Assembly: GCA_002341165.1 (NCBI GenBank)
Contig: DDNL01000049.1
Coordinates: 85,051 to 118,599 of the forward strand
Length of the DNA stretch: 33,549 nt
From: Shewanellaceae bacterium UBA2521
GTDB lineage: Bacteria; Pseudomonadota; Gammaproteobacteria; Enterobacterales; Shewanellaceae
Direction: 5' to 3'
Made by a program: the position numbers and the translations under genes. Under the pieces are notes generated by a model, which did not search any database, was not told the origin of the DNA, and worked only from the letters and a program-made list of their open reading frames with translations. The first letter of the stretch is position 1. Every line of letters starts with the position of its first letter. Of the stretch, positions 25,445 to 33,549 are shown piece by piece.

Positions 25445-26392
25445 GTGCCTGATATAAAGCTTTTTGCTGGAAATGCAACGCCATTGCTCGCACAAAAGGT
25501 CGCAGACCGTCTCTATTGTAAACTGGGTGACTGTGTTGTTGATCGCTTTAGTGATGGAGAAATCAATATCGAGATCAACGAGAATGTTCGCGGTGCCGAT
25601 GTCTTCATTATTCAATCTACATGCGCTCCAACGAATGATAACCTCATGGAACTTATAGTCATGGTTGATGCATTACGTCGTGCTTCTGCTGGACGGATCA
25701 CCGCGGTCATACCTTACTTTGGTTATGCCCGACAAGATCGACGTGTTCGTAGTGCTCGAGTTCCTATTACTGCAAAAGTCGTTGCTGACTTCTTGTCTAG
25801 TGTGGGCGTAGATCGCGTCCTGACTTGTGATCTACATGCAGAACAAATCCAAGGCTTTTTTGATGTGCCTGTAGATAACGTTTTTGGTAGCCCTGTTTTA
25901 CTTGAAGATATGCTGGCTAAAGAGTTTCATAATCCTGTTATTGTCTCACCAGATATCGGTGGCGTCGTCAGAGCCCGTGCTATTGCTAAGCTGTTGCACG
26001 ATTCAGATCTGGCTATCATCGATAAGAGACGCCCAAAAGCTAACATCTCTCAAGTGATGCACATCATTGGTGATGTCAGAGATCGCGACTGTATCATTGT
26101 CGATGATATGATTGATACAGGCGGTACTTTGTGTAAAGCGGCTGAAGCACTCAAAGCAAGTGGCGCTAACCGTGTCTTTGCTTACGCAACACACCCTGTT
26201 TTTTCAGGAGATGCCGCACAAAACATTCAAGATTCAGTCATAGATGAAGTGATCATCACAGACACTATTCCACTCGCTGCTCATATGCAAAAAGTTGGAA
26301 AAATATCACAGCTCACCTTATCGGGTATGCTTGCTGAAGCGATTCGCCGTGTCAGTAACGAAGAATCTATTTCGGCTATGTTTCAACATTAA
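25445..26392 (+). CDS. prs: Ribose-phosphate pyrophosphokinase
   Basis: This enzyme makes PRPP from ribose 5-phosphate and ATP, for purine, pyrimidine, histidine and NAD synthesis. It contains IIQSTCAPTNDNLMEL, the FGYARQDRR flexible loop, DLHAEQIQGFF and the PRPP-binding VDDMIDTGGTL. I chose GTG 25445. It yields MPDIKLFAGNATP, which aligns with E. coli MPDMKLFAGNATP, gives 315 residues (the E. coli length), and has AAGG eight bases upstream. An ATG six codons upstream (25427) and the TTG at 25367 are less likely. It is downstream of lolB-ispE, as in E. coli. Confidence 0.97.
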   Translation: MPDIKLFAGNATPLLAQKVADRLYCKLGDCVVDRFSDGEINIEINENVRGADVFIIQSTCAPTNDNLMELIVMVDALRRASAGRITAVIPYFGYARQDRRVRSARVPITAKVVADFLSSVGVDRVLTCDLHAEQIQGFFDVPVDNVFGSPVLLEDMLAKEFHNPVIVSPDIGGVVRARAIAKLLHDSDLAIIDKRRPKANISQVMHIIGDVRDRDCIIVDDMIDTGGTLCKAAEALKASGANRVFAYATHPVFSGDAAQNIQDSVIDEVIITDTIPLAAHMQKVGKISQLTLSGMLAEAIRRVSNEESISAMFQH

Positions 26393-26401
26393 ACATCGAG
26401 G

Positions 26402-26430
26402 AGATGCGTGTGAAAATAGCTCGCATCTTC
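26402..26430 (+). terminator. Possible stem-loop after prs
   Basis: AGATGCG (26402-26408) pairs with CGCATCT (26422-26428) around a 13-base loop. A T-run appears only later (26443-26448), so termination would be weak. Confidence 0.35.
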
Positions 26431-26510
26431 TTAAATTACGCTTTTTTGTGATTTTGCACTTATACTTAAGCTATGTTGTCAGAAGTTAAGATGTTGAACA
26501 ACAAAGTCGT

Positions 26511-28193
26511 ATGATGGAAAAATATATACAAGACTGGATCAATCTCGATCCAGATCCCACAACTAAAGCGTATTTGCAGCAACTGCTCGATAAAAAGCAA
26601 ACTGAACAATTAGAGCATATTTTTTCTGGTCGATTACAGTTTGGTACTGCGGGTATTCGAGGCGTAGTTGGAGCAGGCCCGACTCAAATGAATCGCTTAG
26701 TGATTCAGCAAACTACAGTCGGTATCGCACATTATATCAAAAGATGTTTTCCCGATGATCTCAAAGCCGGCATTATTATTGGTTTCGATAGCCGAACTGA
26801 CTCAAAGCAGTTTGCTATGGACGCAGCGGAAGTTTTATGTGCTCATGACATTCATGTGCATTTCATAGATTTCTACACACCTACACCGCTTATCCCTTTT
26901 GGAGTCGTCCAATTAAAATGCCTTGCAGGGATCATGATTACAGCCAGTCACAATCCTCCACAATACAATGGTTATAAGTTCTATTGGCAAGATGGCGCTC
27001 AGATCAATACGGAGCATATCACTCAAATTCAAAGTCTTATTGAGCAGCAAGCAGCATTTCCTGCTCCTAAAATAGAATTCGAAAAAGCACAAAAGCAGAA
27101 CCGATTAAGCCTATTAGACCACTCTTTTTTTCAGAGCTATAAACAGCATATCATGCTCTCTCCTTTCTTGAAACATGCCCAATTACCCGATAATATCTCG
27201 CTTGCTTATACCGCATTACATGGTGTAGGCACTGAAATGACACAAGCTTTACTACATGATTTGGATGTTAAATCTTGCTATTATGTCACAACCCAATGTG
27301 AGCCCGATGGTACCTTCCCTACATTATCCAACCCTAATCCAGAAAATGCCGAAAGCTTTACTGAAGTGATCAAAACAGCGAAAGAGAAAGATTGCTTACT
27401 TGCTATTGCTCATGATCCTGATGCAGATAGATTTCGTGTTGCCGCACAAACAGAGCATCATGAATATCAAATTTTAACGGGTGATCAAATAGGTTGCCTC
27501 ATCGCCGATCACTTATTAAGTCAACAACATAAAAAACAACAAATGGTCGGTACAACCATCGTTTCATCTAGCATGCTAGAAAAGATAGCCAAACAATATA
27601 AAGCAAATTTTTATAAAACATTGACAGGGTTTAAATGGCTTGCACAGCATGCAATGGATCAACAAAATCACAAAGTACAGTTTCTCTTTGCTTATGAAGA
27701 AGCATTAGGTTACATGTTTGGGCATCAAATCTGGGACAAAGATGGTCTCTGTGCTTTAGCCGTCTTCTTAGATTTATGTGCTTCACTTGATGACAAAAAA
27801 CAATCTATATGGCAAAAACTTGAGCAAATGTATCGCAAACATGACTTACATATGCATCAACAAGCCACACTGCCTCTTGATGCACAAAGTAAAGATCTGA
27901 TCCACCAGCTGAGAGCATTGGAACATTATGATTTGGAAGATGATCCTTTAGTTTCTTATCAAGATTTACAAGATGATCCCTTATTTACATGCGACGCTTT
28001 GATTTTTCAATATGAACATGTCCGTGTCATTCTGCGCATGTCTGGTACTGAGCCTAAAATCAAGTGTTATTATGAATGGGCTCAGCCTATTCATGAAAAA
28101 ATTCATTTCCTTTCGATGCAAGATATCACAGCAAAGAAACTCAATGCTTTCGTAGAAAAACATCAGGCTTTCTTAAAAAGCATCGGGAATTAA
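26511..28193 (+). CDS. Phospho-sugar mutase (PGM2/PgcA-like alpha-D-phosphohexomutase)
   Basis: This 560-residue enzyme of the alpha-D-phosphohexomutase superfamily has all four active-site parts. The phosphoserine loop TASHNP holds Ser146 and the metal loop DPDADR spans 302-307. The sugar loop is FAYEEALGYMFG, and the phosphate loop is RMSGTEPKIKCYYE. FGTAGIRGVVGAG near the N-terminus, the length and the GFKWLAQHA segment favour the PGM2/PgcA branch, which includes phosphoglucomutases and phosphopentomutases. Glucose 1-/6-phosphate or (deoxy)ribose phosphates are both possible; being next to prs makes the pentose option worth noting but does not prove it. Its TAA overlaps the stop of the convergent gene. 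ATG 26511 and 26514 are both possible starts. Confidence 0.88.
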   Translation: MMEKYIQDWINLDPDPTTKAYLQQLLDKKQTEQLEHIFSGRLQFGTAGIRGVVGAGPTQMNRLVIQQTTVGIAHYIKRCFPDDLKAGIIIGFDSRTDSKQFAMDAAEVLCAHDIHVHFIDFYTPTPLIPFGVVQLKCLAGIMITASHNPPQYNGYKFYWQDGAQINTEHITQIQSLIEQQAAFPAPKIEFEKAQKQNRLSLLDHSFFQSYKQHIMLSPFLKHAQLPDNISLAYTALHGVGTEMTQALLHDLDVKSCYYVTTQCEPDGTFPTLSNPNPENAESFTEVIKTAKEKDCLLAIAHDPDADRFRVAAQTEHHEYQILTGDQIGCLIADHLLSQQHKKQQMVGTTIVSSSMLEKIAKQYKANFYKTLTGFKWLAQHAMDQQNHKVQFLFAYEEALGYMFGHQIWDKDGLCALAVFLDLCASLDDKKQSIWQKLEQMYRKHDLHMHQQATLPLDAQSKDLIHQLRALEHYDLEDDPLVSYQDLQDDPLFTCDALIFQYEHVRVILRMSGTEPKIKCYYEWAQPIHEKIHFLSMQDITAKKLNAFVEKHQAFLKSIGN

Positions 28194-31027
28194 ATCGGTA
28201 ACACGAACGCTAAGGAGAATGCTGAAAGCCCAAAGTCGGGATCAAGCCCTTGAGCATAAGATAAAGATATAGGTAAAATAGCTCCTCCTGTTGCAAGTTC
28301 AATCGTTAACTCAGCACCGACCGAATCCAACCATTTTTGTTTTGAAGAAGGCCTCCAAGCACTCGCGATATCATAAAAGCCTGTTACATAAATATCACTA
28401 ATACCTATAGGATATACAGAGTATCCCCACTCTATACGCGCCAATAAATGACGCATTGATGCCGTACCTGAAGCATAGCGCGAACCTTTTTGTATATTGT
28501 TTTCATAACCTCTAAGACGTACAGCTTTACGTTCAAAGAGAATAAAATCGCTAGGAAGTGCATCATACCCTATCTCAAACGCATACTTATTTTCTTTTTC
28601 TGTATCATAGCCTGCATGTGTATCCAGAGTCATAGTAAAGCGCCAAGGCAACAGAAAAGTATGACGCAACCCCGCTTGCAACCTGTAGCCATAATATTTA
28701 TTTTCGCTTTTAGAAAATAGAGAAATCTTGCCGTTAAATAGCTGTACATAAACTTTATCGTAGTATTTATAATTGTAATACTCAGCAATCAGATCAATAT
28801 GAGTTCCCCAAGCCACCCCAGGCACATTTCGCACACGCTCTTCTGTAGTGAGCTGCATGGCCACACCTGCTCTTCTTTCAACTTCTTCACTACTCAAAAA
28901 TTCAAGAGAGCCACCTAAAAAAGTAGAGATCTGATCTTCCCAAAAAGTAAAAAGGTGACTGCGCTGTAATAAAGCCGTTGTACTCGAGTGCACACCTTCA
29001 TAAATAGTATCTTGATAAGAATAAGAAGAAGCTATAATCCAACGGTTATCATAAAGGTACAATCCGCTCAAAAAAGGTTTCTTTAACTTTATGTCCTCTG
29101 AGAAAATCAAATCATAACTGTTACGATGCAAAACATCGTGCCCTCTTAGATTAACGCCCACACGTTGATTATTGACATTGAACTTCACGTAGGGTAATAA
29201 AGAATAAGGACGAAGAGTTGACCAGGGTGAATAAGGTTTTGGTTCAGAGACCTGTGCTTTTTTGTTCACCGGGTTTGGGTAGTTGAATTTCTGAGTACGA
29301 GAACGAATCGAAAACTGACGTAAGGTTTCTGGCCTAGGCATGTTCTTCACCGCCATACCATCGACTTCATAAGTTTGATATACCAAACCTAGTTCAGGTT
29401 GCCATACAGGTGAAAAGGCGCCCCCTACTTCTCGCGTCCACTGTTTCACCTGACCCGAAGAAAGATTTAAAACGTAGATATTAAATATACCGTCATAGTT
29501 GGCACTGTATACAACCCGATTCCCTTCAAGTACATGAGGTGTATTTTCTGTAGCTCGTGTTTCGGTGACCTTTGACCACTTACCCGAAGTGAAGTTAAAT
29601 CGCTCTAAATTCCAGCCTTGTCGCGGGCGTTTAACAGAAGCGATTAAGTAACGTCCCGATGGTGCAAGAGAAAAGTGCCCCACAACACAATTAAGTTCAC
29701 TTTGCCAGATCTGTTCTTGTTCATTGGTATCAGGATTTAATTGCCATAATTGACTACGTAGCCCCACAATGCGTCTAGCTATTAATTGATTTTGATTGCC
29801 TCGCCAATGGACTTGAAGAAACCTTTGTTTAACTGTTCTCATTGAAACAGCTTGCTCATCTCCCACAAATACATCTTGATAAGAAGTACCATCAAACCTA
29901 TTAATCTGACGCGTTAAAGCCAGTTTATCTCGTGTTTGAACCGCTAAGCTCGTTGCATGGGGTGCTTCGAATAAGTTCACCCATTCTTTTTCCTTGCCGT
30001 CATAAAGCTGCAAATACGAAGGTGATGCACCATCATGACTCACACGCATCAAGCCTTGAGGAGATGTTGCCATAACTTGAAATGAATTACCCTTACCGAT
30101 CTGCTCACCCGTGACTTCTCGAGCTTGAAGTCTCTTGATTTGTGGTAGAAAGCGATCTTTCATCGCTTGTTCAAATTCATCCCACAAATCATTAAAATCT
30201 CGACCATCGTAAGCATCTGACATATAAGCATTCAAGCCGTACATAGGTATGAGGCGAGAACTATATCCTTCCATAAATTCTTGCATGCGACTTGGACCAT
30301 ATTTTTTCATGACCACATCATAGAAAAAGGCACCATAAAGATAAGCGGCAGAATAAGGCCACTTACGTGTATGCGCACTGATTTGCCCTAAAGAGTACAA
30401 GCCACGCAGTACCTCCATACGCATTTGCATCATGTAATAATCAGACTGCAAACGTCCATATTTCCGTTTGAAGTCTGTTTCTTGATACACCGCCAGACCT
30501 TCTTTAACAAAAGAGGGAACAAAGATAAAAGGAAATGCAAGAGGAATACGACCAAAAATGTATTGAGCGCCCTTTGCCAGCCCTGTTGACAATTCCAGAT
30601 GTAGTATATGCGTATATTCATGCTTAATGAGTCCGTGCAGCCAATCATCGAGAGAATACAATCCGTTTTTAATACCGTCAGGTGGATGCATCAAAAGGCG
30701 AATTTGTGCAAAAAAAATGGGAGTAGCCCAACCATTGCTAAAATCAGTAGAATCAACCAAAGAAATATGCGTTCTACGAGCAAACTCGGTTTTAAAAAAA
30801 GGTAATAAATCAGAATGGATCTGCTCTGCTATCTGTAAAACACGTGTTGCAATCTCTTGATGTTTTGATAAATAGTGTACTTCAAAATGTGTAGAGCTCT
30901 GAGACAACCACTGATCGCCGGCACGATTCCAAGGCACATAATTAGCATATGTGTTATAAGTCATAAAGGTAAGAAAGCCGGATAAGCAAATAACAAGGCA
31001 TCTTATCCATAAATATTGTTTTATCAT
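28190..31027 (-). CDS. Secreted metallopeptidase-like/beta-propeller/outer-membrane barrel protein
   Basis: A 945-residue protein with a signal peptide of about 28 residues (cleavage after TYA). The first domain carries HEYTH (136-140) and, 36 residues on, KEGLAVYQE (176-184), the HExxH...E layout of gluzincin zinc peptidases of the MA clan. Residues about 310-590 contain repeated strand patterns such as SLAPSGRYLIASVKRPRQGW and VVYSANYDGIFNIYVLNL, typical of a TolB/PD40-type propeller. From about 640 to the end, strands alternate in an aromatic-rich pattern of an outer-membrane barrel related to the bacterial surface antigen/BamA family (LRGYENNIQKGSRYASGTAS resembles the conserved lid motif VRGY). 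It is probably located in the outer membrane. Substrate and function are unknown, and the domain borders are estimates. Confidence 0.75.
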   Translation of the reverse strand: MIKQYLWIRCLVICLSGFLTFMTYNTYANYVPWNRAGDQWLSQSSTHFEVHYLSKHQEIATRVLQIAEQIHSDLLPFFKTEFARRTHISLVDSTDFSNGWATPIFFAQIRLLMHPPDGIKNGLYSLDDWLHGLIKHEYTHILHLELSTGLAKGAQYIFGRIPLAFPFIFVPSFVKEGLAVYQETDFKRKYGRLQSDYYMMQMRMEVLRGLYSLGQISAHTRKWPYSAAYLYGAFFYDVVMKKYGPSRMQEFMEGYSSRLIPMYGLNAYMSDAYDGRDFNDLWDEFEQAMKDRFLPQIKRLQAREVTGEQIGKGNSFQVMATSPQGLMRVSHDGASPSYLQLYDGKEKEWVNLFEAPHATSLAVQTRDKLALTRQINRFDGTSYQDVFVGDEQAVSMRTVKQRFLQVHWRGNQNQLIARRIVGLRSQLWQLNPDTNEQEQIWQSELNCVVGHFSLAPSGRYLIASVKRPRQGWNLERFNFTSGKWSKVTETRATENTPHVLEGNRVVYSANYDGIFNIYVLNLSSGQVKQWTREVGGAFSPVWQPELGLVYQTYEVDGMAVKNMPRPETLRQFSIRSRTQKFNYPNPVNKKAQVSEPKPYSPWSTLRPYSLLPYVKFNVNNQRVGVNLRGHDVLHRNSYDLIFSEDIKLKKPFLSGLYLYDNRWIIASSYSYQDTIYEGVHSSTTALLQRSHLFTFWEDQISTFLGGSLEFLSSEEVERRAGVAMQLTTEERVRNVPGVAWGTHIDLIAEYYNYKYYDKVYVQLFNGKISLFSKSENKYYGYRLQAGLRHTFLLPWRFTMTLDTHAGYDTEKENKYAFEIGYDALPSDFILFERKAVRLRGYENNIQKGSRYASGTASMRHLLARIEWGYSVYPIGISDIYVTGFYDIASAWRPSSKQKWLDSVGAELTIELATGGAILPISLSYAQGLDPDFGLSAFSLAFVLPI

Positions 31028-31160
31028 CCTGCACTCTATTTCTGATATAGCATTTATTCACCCATGCATTCTTATCCAAGTCTCCATTCAAATATAGAAC
31101 ACATGCTATGATTAATGGTGTATTTATGTATCTATTTCCTATTGGGCTTACTAATATTTT

Positions 31161-32642
31161 ATGGTTAAACAACTGCCGCTGCTTACTCTAGTTCTTACTA
31201 TTACTTCTGCAATTGTCTATAAGCCTTTTCTTTCTTTATGGGTCTATCAAAATAGTCTGCTACTTGCTGAGCAGTTAGTAGACCAGCATATCCAAAAAAC
31301 GACGCAACGTATACAAAATATAAACCATATTCTCCCTCAAATTTCCAAGTCTATGAAACAATGCGACCCTAAACAGCTATGGCTTTTGGAATATCAAAAT
31401 ATTGAAACGAAGCTTATTGGATATCAAGACCTACGTACAAAAGATTTCTGCTGGAGTCAAAGCATACTCAATGACTTACCATCAGCTGCACCTAAAATAT
31501 TAAAAACTGTTGCGCTCACAGATAAATCAGGCATTGAACTGCTTGAGATAGACAATTATAAAGCTATGTTTTTTTATAAAATTTTAGCGGAGCGACGCTG
31601 GTCTATTGCACTGGAAGACGTTAACATTTCAAGCCCTATTTGTTCTCAATGCTATCGTATAGAGTGGAGTGAAGAGCAAGCGGTGAACACCGAATATTTC
31701 AGGGATGGGCGATACCAAATACAAGCAAAAATACTCAACTTACCCATACTGTTTCATCTAAATCTATCGAGCATACAAGATGCTTACCTTGCTCAGATTC
31801 AACCTTGGATTTTATCTTCTCTGATTTTATTCAATATTTTAATTTTAACTGTATTTACGCTGAACTCTATCAGTAAAAGAAAACTACGTTCTCAGCTCAA
31901 TAAAGCCATACGTAAAAAGCAAATGAAACCTTATTTTCAGCCTATTATTGAGAGTAAAACAGGAAAAGTTATTGCAGTTGAAGTCTTGGCAAGGTGGCAA
32001 GTTAAAGAGCAGATCATTCCACCATCAGAGTTTATTGAGTTTGCTGAACGCTCGGGCTTAATTGACGATTTGGTGATTTCTTTGGTGCAACAAACACATG
32101 AGTCAAGAAAGCGTTTTACGAACCTTCTCAAAGAGGTTAGTTTTAGTTTTAACGTCACACCAAGACAGTTAGAGCGATCACGCTTTACCCAAAAGTTCTT
32201 TAAACTCTGTTTGCGCGTACATTCTGAAAACACACCTATTGCACTTGAGCTGACCGAAAGAGAAGCATTTAAAGATTTAGAGCATGCCAAAGAAGTGTTG
32301 ACGCGCTTCACTCAAGCTGGCTTATCTATTAAATTAGATGATACAGGAACTGGATACGGCAGCTTTTCTTATATTCAACTTTTAGGCTTTCAGATCATAA
32401 AAATTGATAAAATGTTTGTCGATACCATAGAAACAGATGATGTAAAAAGAAGCGTACTTGATGCCATTATTGAATTTGGACACACAGCAAATCTAACCAT
32501 GATCGCAGAAGGTGTAGAAACAGAAAGCCAAGCTCGCTATCTGATAGACCATGGTGTAACGATTCACCAAGGCTACCTGTATTCAAAGCCGCTTAATTTT
32601 AACGAGCTGGTCAGTTTTATTCAACAAAACAAGAAATTCTAG
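31161..32642 (+). CDS. CSS-motif/EAL cyclic-di-GMP phosphodiesterase
   Basis: This 493-residue inner-membrane enzyme should hydrolyse c-di-GMP. TM1 is at about 6-29 and TM2 at about 215-236. Between them lies a periplasmic region with four cysteines (68, 97, 161, 164), typical of CSS-motif sensors that respond to thiol redox state. The EAL domain (about 250-490) reads EVLARW at 274, FNVTP with Asn331, ELTE at 363-366, KLDDTGTGYG with Asp393 and Asp394, KIDK with Lys414, EGVE with Glu450 and QGYLYSKP with Gln470. All metal and base residues are kept, so it is likely active. There is no GGDEF domain. The ATG at 31161 lacks an obvious ribosome-binding site. It is divergent from the barrel gene. 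Confidence 0.92.
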   Translation: MVKQLPLLTLVLTITSAIVYKPFLSLWVYQNSLLLAEQLVDQHIQKTTQRIQNINHILPQISKSMKQCDPKQLWLLEYQNIETKLIGYQDLRTKDFCWSQSILNDLPSAAPKILKTVALTDKSGIELLEIDNYKAMFFYKILAERRWSIALEDVNISSPICSQCYRIEWSEEQAVNTEYFRDGRYQIQAKILNLPILFHLNLSSIQDAYLAQIQPWILSSLILFNILILTVFTLNSISKRKLRSQLNKAIRKKQMKPYFQPIIESKTGKVIAVEVLARWQVKEQIIPPSEFIEFAERSGLIDDLVISLVQQTHESRKRFTNLLKEVSFSFNVTPRQLERSRFTQKFFKLCLRVHSENTPIALELTEREAFKDLEHAKEVLTRFTQAGLSIKLDDTGTGYGSFSYIQLLGFQIIKIDKMFVDTIETDDVKRSVLDAIIEFGHTANLTMIAEGVETESQARYLIDHGVTIHQGYLYSKPLNFNELVSFIQQNKKF

Positions 32643-32656
32643 GGTGATGTCTCAGA

Positions 32657-32685
32657 AGATGAAGCGCTTTGAAAGCGCTTCATTT
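32657..32685. terminator. Perfect hairpin between convergent genes
   Basis: TGAAGCGCTTT (32660-32670), one G, and AAAGCGCTTCA (32672-32682) form a perfect dyad, flanked by extra A-T pairs. It lies between the EAL gene and the last gene, and probably serves both as a terminator despite weak T-runs. Confidence 0.6.
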
Positions 32686-32696
32686 CACGGCTCATA

Positions 32697-33549
32697 TTAA
32701 TGCTTATGCTTAAATTGAATAATAAACAACCTTGCCATAAAAGCTCTAGGTCCGCAGCGTAACAAACCCCATGCATACAACACACAGATGACGCCTAAAG
32801 CTATAAAGTTCAGCCATGAAGGCAGTTGGATATAATTAAAATCAATCGCAACTAAGCCCTGCGTCATAAATAAAATGCTCACTATCATGGCTATAGTGAT
32901 TACACCTTGCAAGCCATTCATTTTTTTAAGCTGTTTGATGTTGAGAATAGGCGCAGCCGCAAGCAGAAACATGATCGACATAATATCCCAACCACTCCAA
33001 GCTAAGGTAATACTCAATACCACTGCACCTAGATAGCAAAAAGACATCAACATAATAAAGCCAAACAAAACAACAACCTGTAAAAAAGGATTAGGTAAGA
33101 ACAAATACGGATGACCTATCAAATTTGCCAGAATCAAACTAAACACTACCCAAGGTGCACTGCGCTCAACTTGAGCTATGAGTGCATCAGGGTGCAGATC
33201 TTGTTTTAATTTTTTTTCAGGTACCCATTTTATTTTTTGCATACTCAACCAAACAACCAGAAGACTCACCATCAAAAAATACAAAAGCGTTATCTGCCAG
33301 CCAAGAAAAATAAAAGATAAAACGAGCCCTTCTGGTCCAAGTAGTCTTGCGTACCACATATGATATGCATTGTTCTCTGACCAAACTACATTGAGCTTAC
33401 GGCGCAAAGTCACCATTGCATACACCAAAAGTAGCCAAGGTGATAACACCAGGCTCCAATGCAAAAGTTGATGCGGACCAGATGCTATCGGAGGACGCAC
33501 ATAATCAGGTGCATGATATGCATAATCATGGTGCGCATGTTCGTCGTGT
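32697..33549 (-). CDS. Polytopic membrane protein with His-rich N-terminus, cut by window edge
   Basis: The frame is open to the right edge (last full codon 33546-33548), so the 5' end is missing. GTG 33500 is not the real start: upstream in-frame residues read HDEHAHHDYAYHAPDY before VRPPIAS. The visible part is 283 residues. From the GTG numbering, hydrophobic segments lie at about 12-31, 56-86, 115-135, 140-166, 171-187, 196-216 and 229-248, so about seven helices. Five histidines fall in the first twelve visible residues, a possible metal-binding or cytosolic tail. I do not recognise a family. The C-terminus ends in FKHKH. It is convergent with the EAL gene. Confidence 0.65.
   Translation of the reverse strand, partial: HDEHAHHDYAYHAPDYVRPPIASGPHQLLHWSLVLSPWLLLVYAMVTLRRKLNVVWSENNAYHMWYARLLGPEGLVLSFIFLGWQITLLYFLMVSLLVVWLSMQKIKWVPEKKLKQDLHPDALIAQVERSAPWVVFSLILANLIGHPYLFLPNPFLQVVVLFGFIMLMSFCYLGAVVLSITLAWSGWDIMSIMFLLAAAPILNIKQLKKMNGLQGVITIAMIVSILFMTQGLVAIDFNYIQLPSWLNFIALGVICVLYAWGLLRCGPRAFMARLFIIQFKHKH

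Noticed and set aside
26404..26451. 15-codon upstream frame before the mutase
   Set aside because: It lies within a stem-loop and has no support beyond a GAGG. Chance is likely.
1..33549. CRISPR array, insertion sequence, prophage or integron
   Set aside because: No regularly spaced repeats, transposase, integrase or attachment-site duplication is visible. Gene order is mainly conserved core.

Overview
The window looks like chromosomal DNA from a moderately AT-rich gammaproteobacterium (roughly 40% GC by eye). The evidence is gene order as much as protein similarity. On the minus strand, rlmN-pilF-rodZ-ispG-hisS-yfgM-bamB-der follows the standard gammaproteobacterial order. The second half carries the E. 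coli-like arrangement lolB-ispE-prs transcribed divergently from hemA-prfA-prmC-sirB2-sirB1-kdsA. A chemoreceptor, PilF and an EAL phosphodiesterase suggest a motile or surface-associated bacterium that uses c-di-GMP. I cannot assign a genus from the sequence alone.

Layout. 1-900: 3' part of an unrecognised gene cut by the window edge. 900-2870: intergenic region with several dyads, then a chemoreceptor with an HBM-like sensor. 3000-11780 (minus): der, bamB, yfgM, hisS, ispG, rodZ, pilF and rlmN, covering ribosome GTPase, outer-membrane assembly, histidyl-tRNA, isoprenoid, cell-shape, type IV pilus and rRNA/tRNA methylation functions. 11945-14244 (plus): a CNNM/DUF21 membrane protein and an NAD-type isocitrate dehydrogenase. 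14326-15420 (minus): rlmM. 15589-18325 (plus): a small accessory stretch with a SAM methyltransferase carrying a regulatory domain, an Sfp/EntD-type phosphopantetheinyl transferase and a small hydrophilic orphan protein. 18400-23739 (minus): kdsA, sirB1, sirB2, prmC, prfA and hemA. 23901-28193 (plus): lolB, ispE, prs and a PGM2-type phosphohexomutase. 28190-31027 (minus): a 945-residue secreted protein that appears to join a zinc metallopeptidase-like domain, a beta-propeller and an outer-membrane barrel. 31161-32642 (plus): a CSS-motif/EAL phosphodiesterase. 32697 to the end (minus): a polytopic membrane protein with a histidine-rich N-terminus, cut by the window edge.

Most of the window is core metabolism and envelope biogenesis. 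PrfA and its methylase PrmC sit next to each other, and lolB/ispE/prs and hemA are read from one divergent promoter region. Strong hairpin terminators separate several convergent units. The least explained parts are the metallopeptidase-propeller-barrel protein, the methyltransferase/PPTase/orphan block between rlmM and kdsA, and the two edge genes. I see no tRNA, rRNA, insertion sequence, prophage, CRISPR array or defence island. No stretch longer than about 210 bases lacks a gene or recognisable signal.
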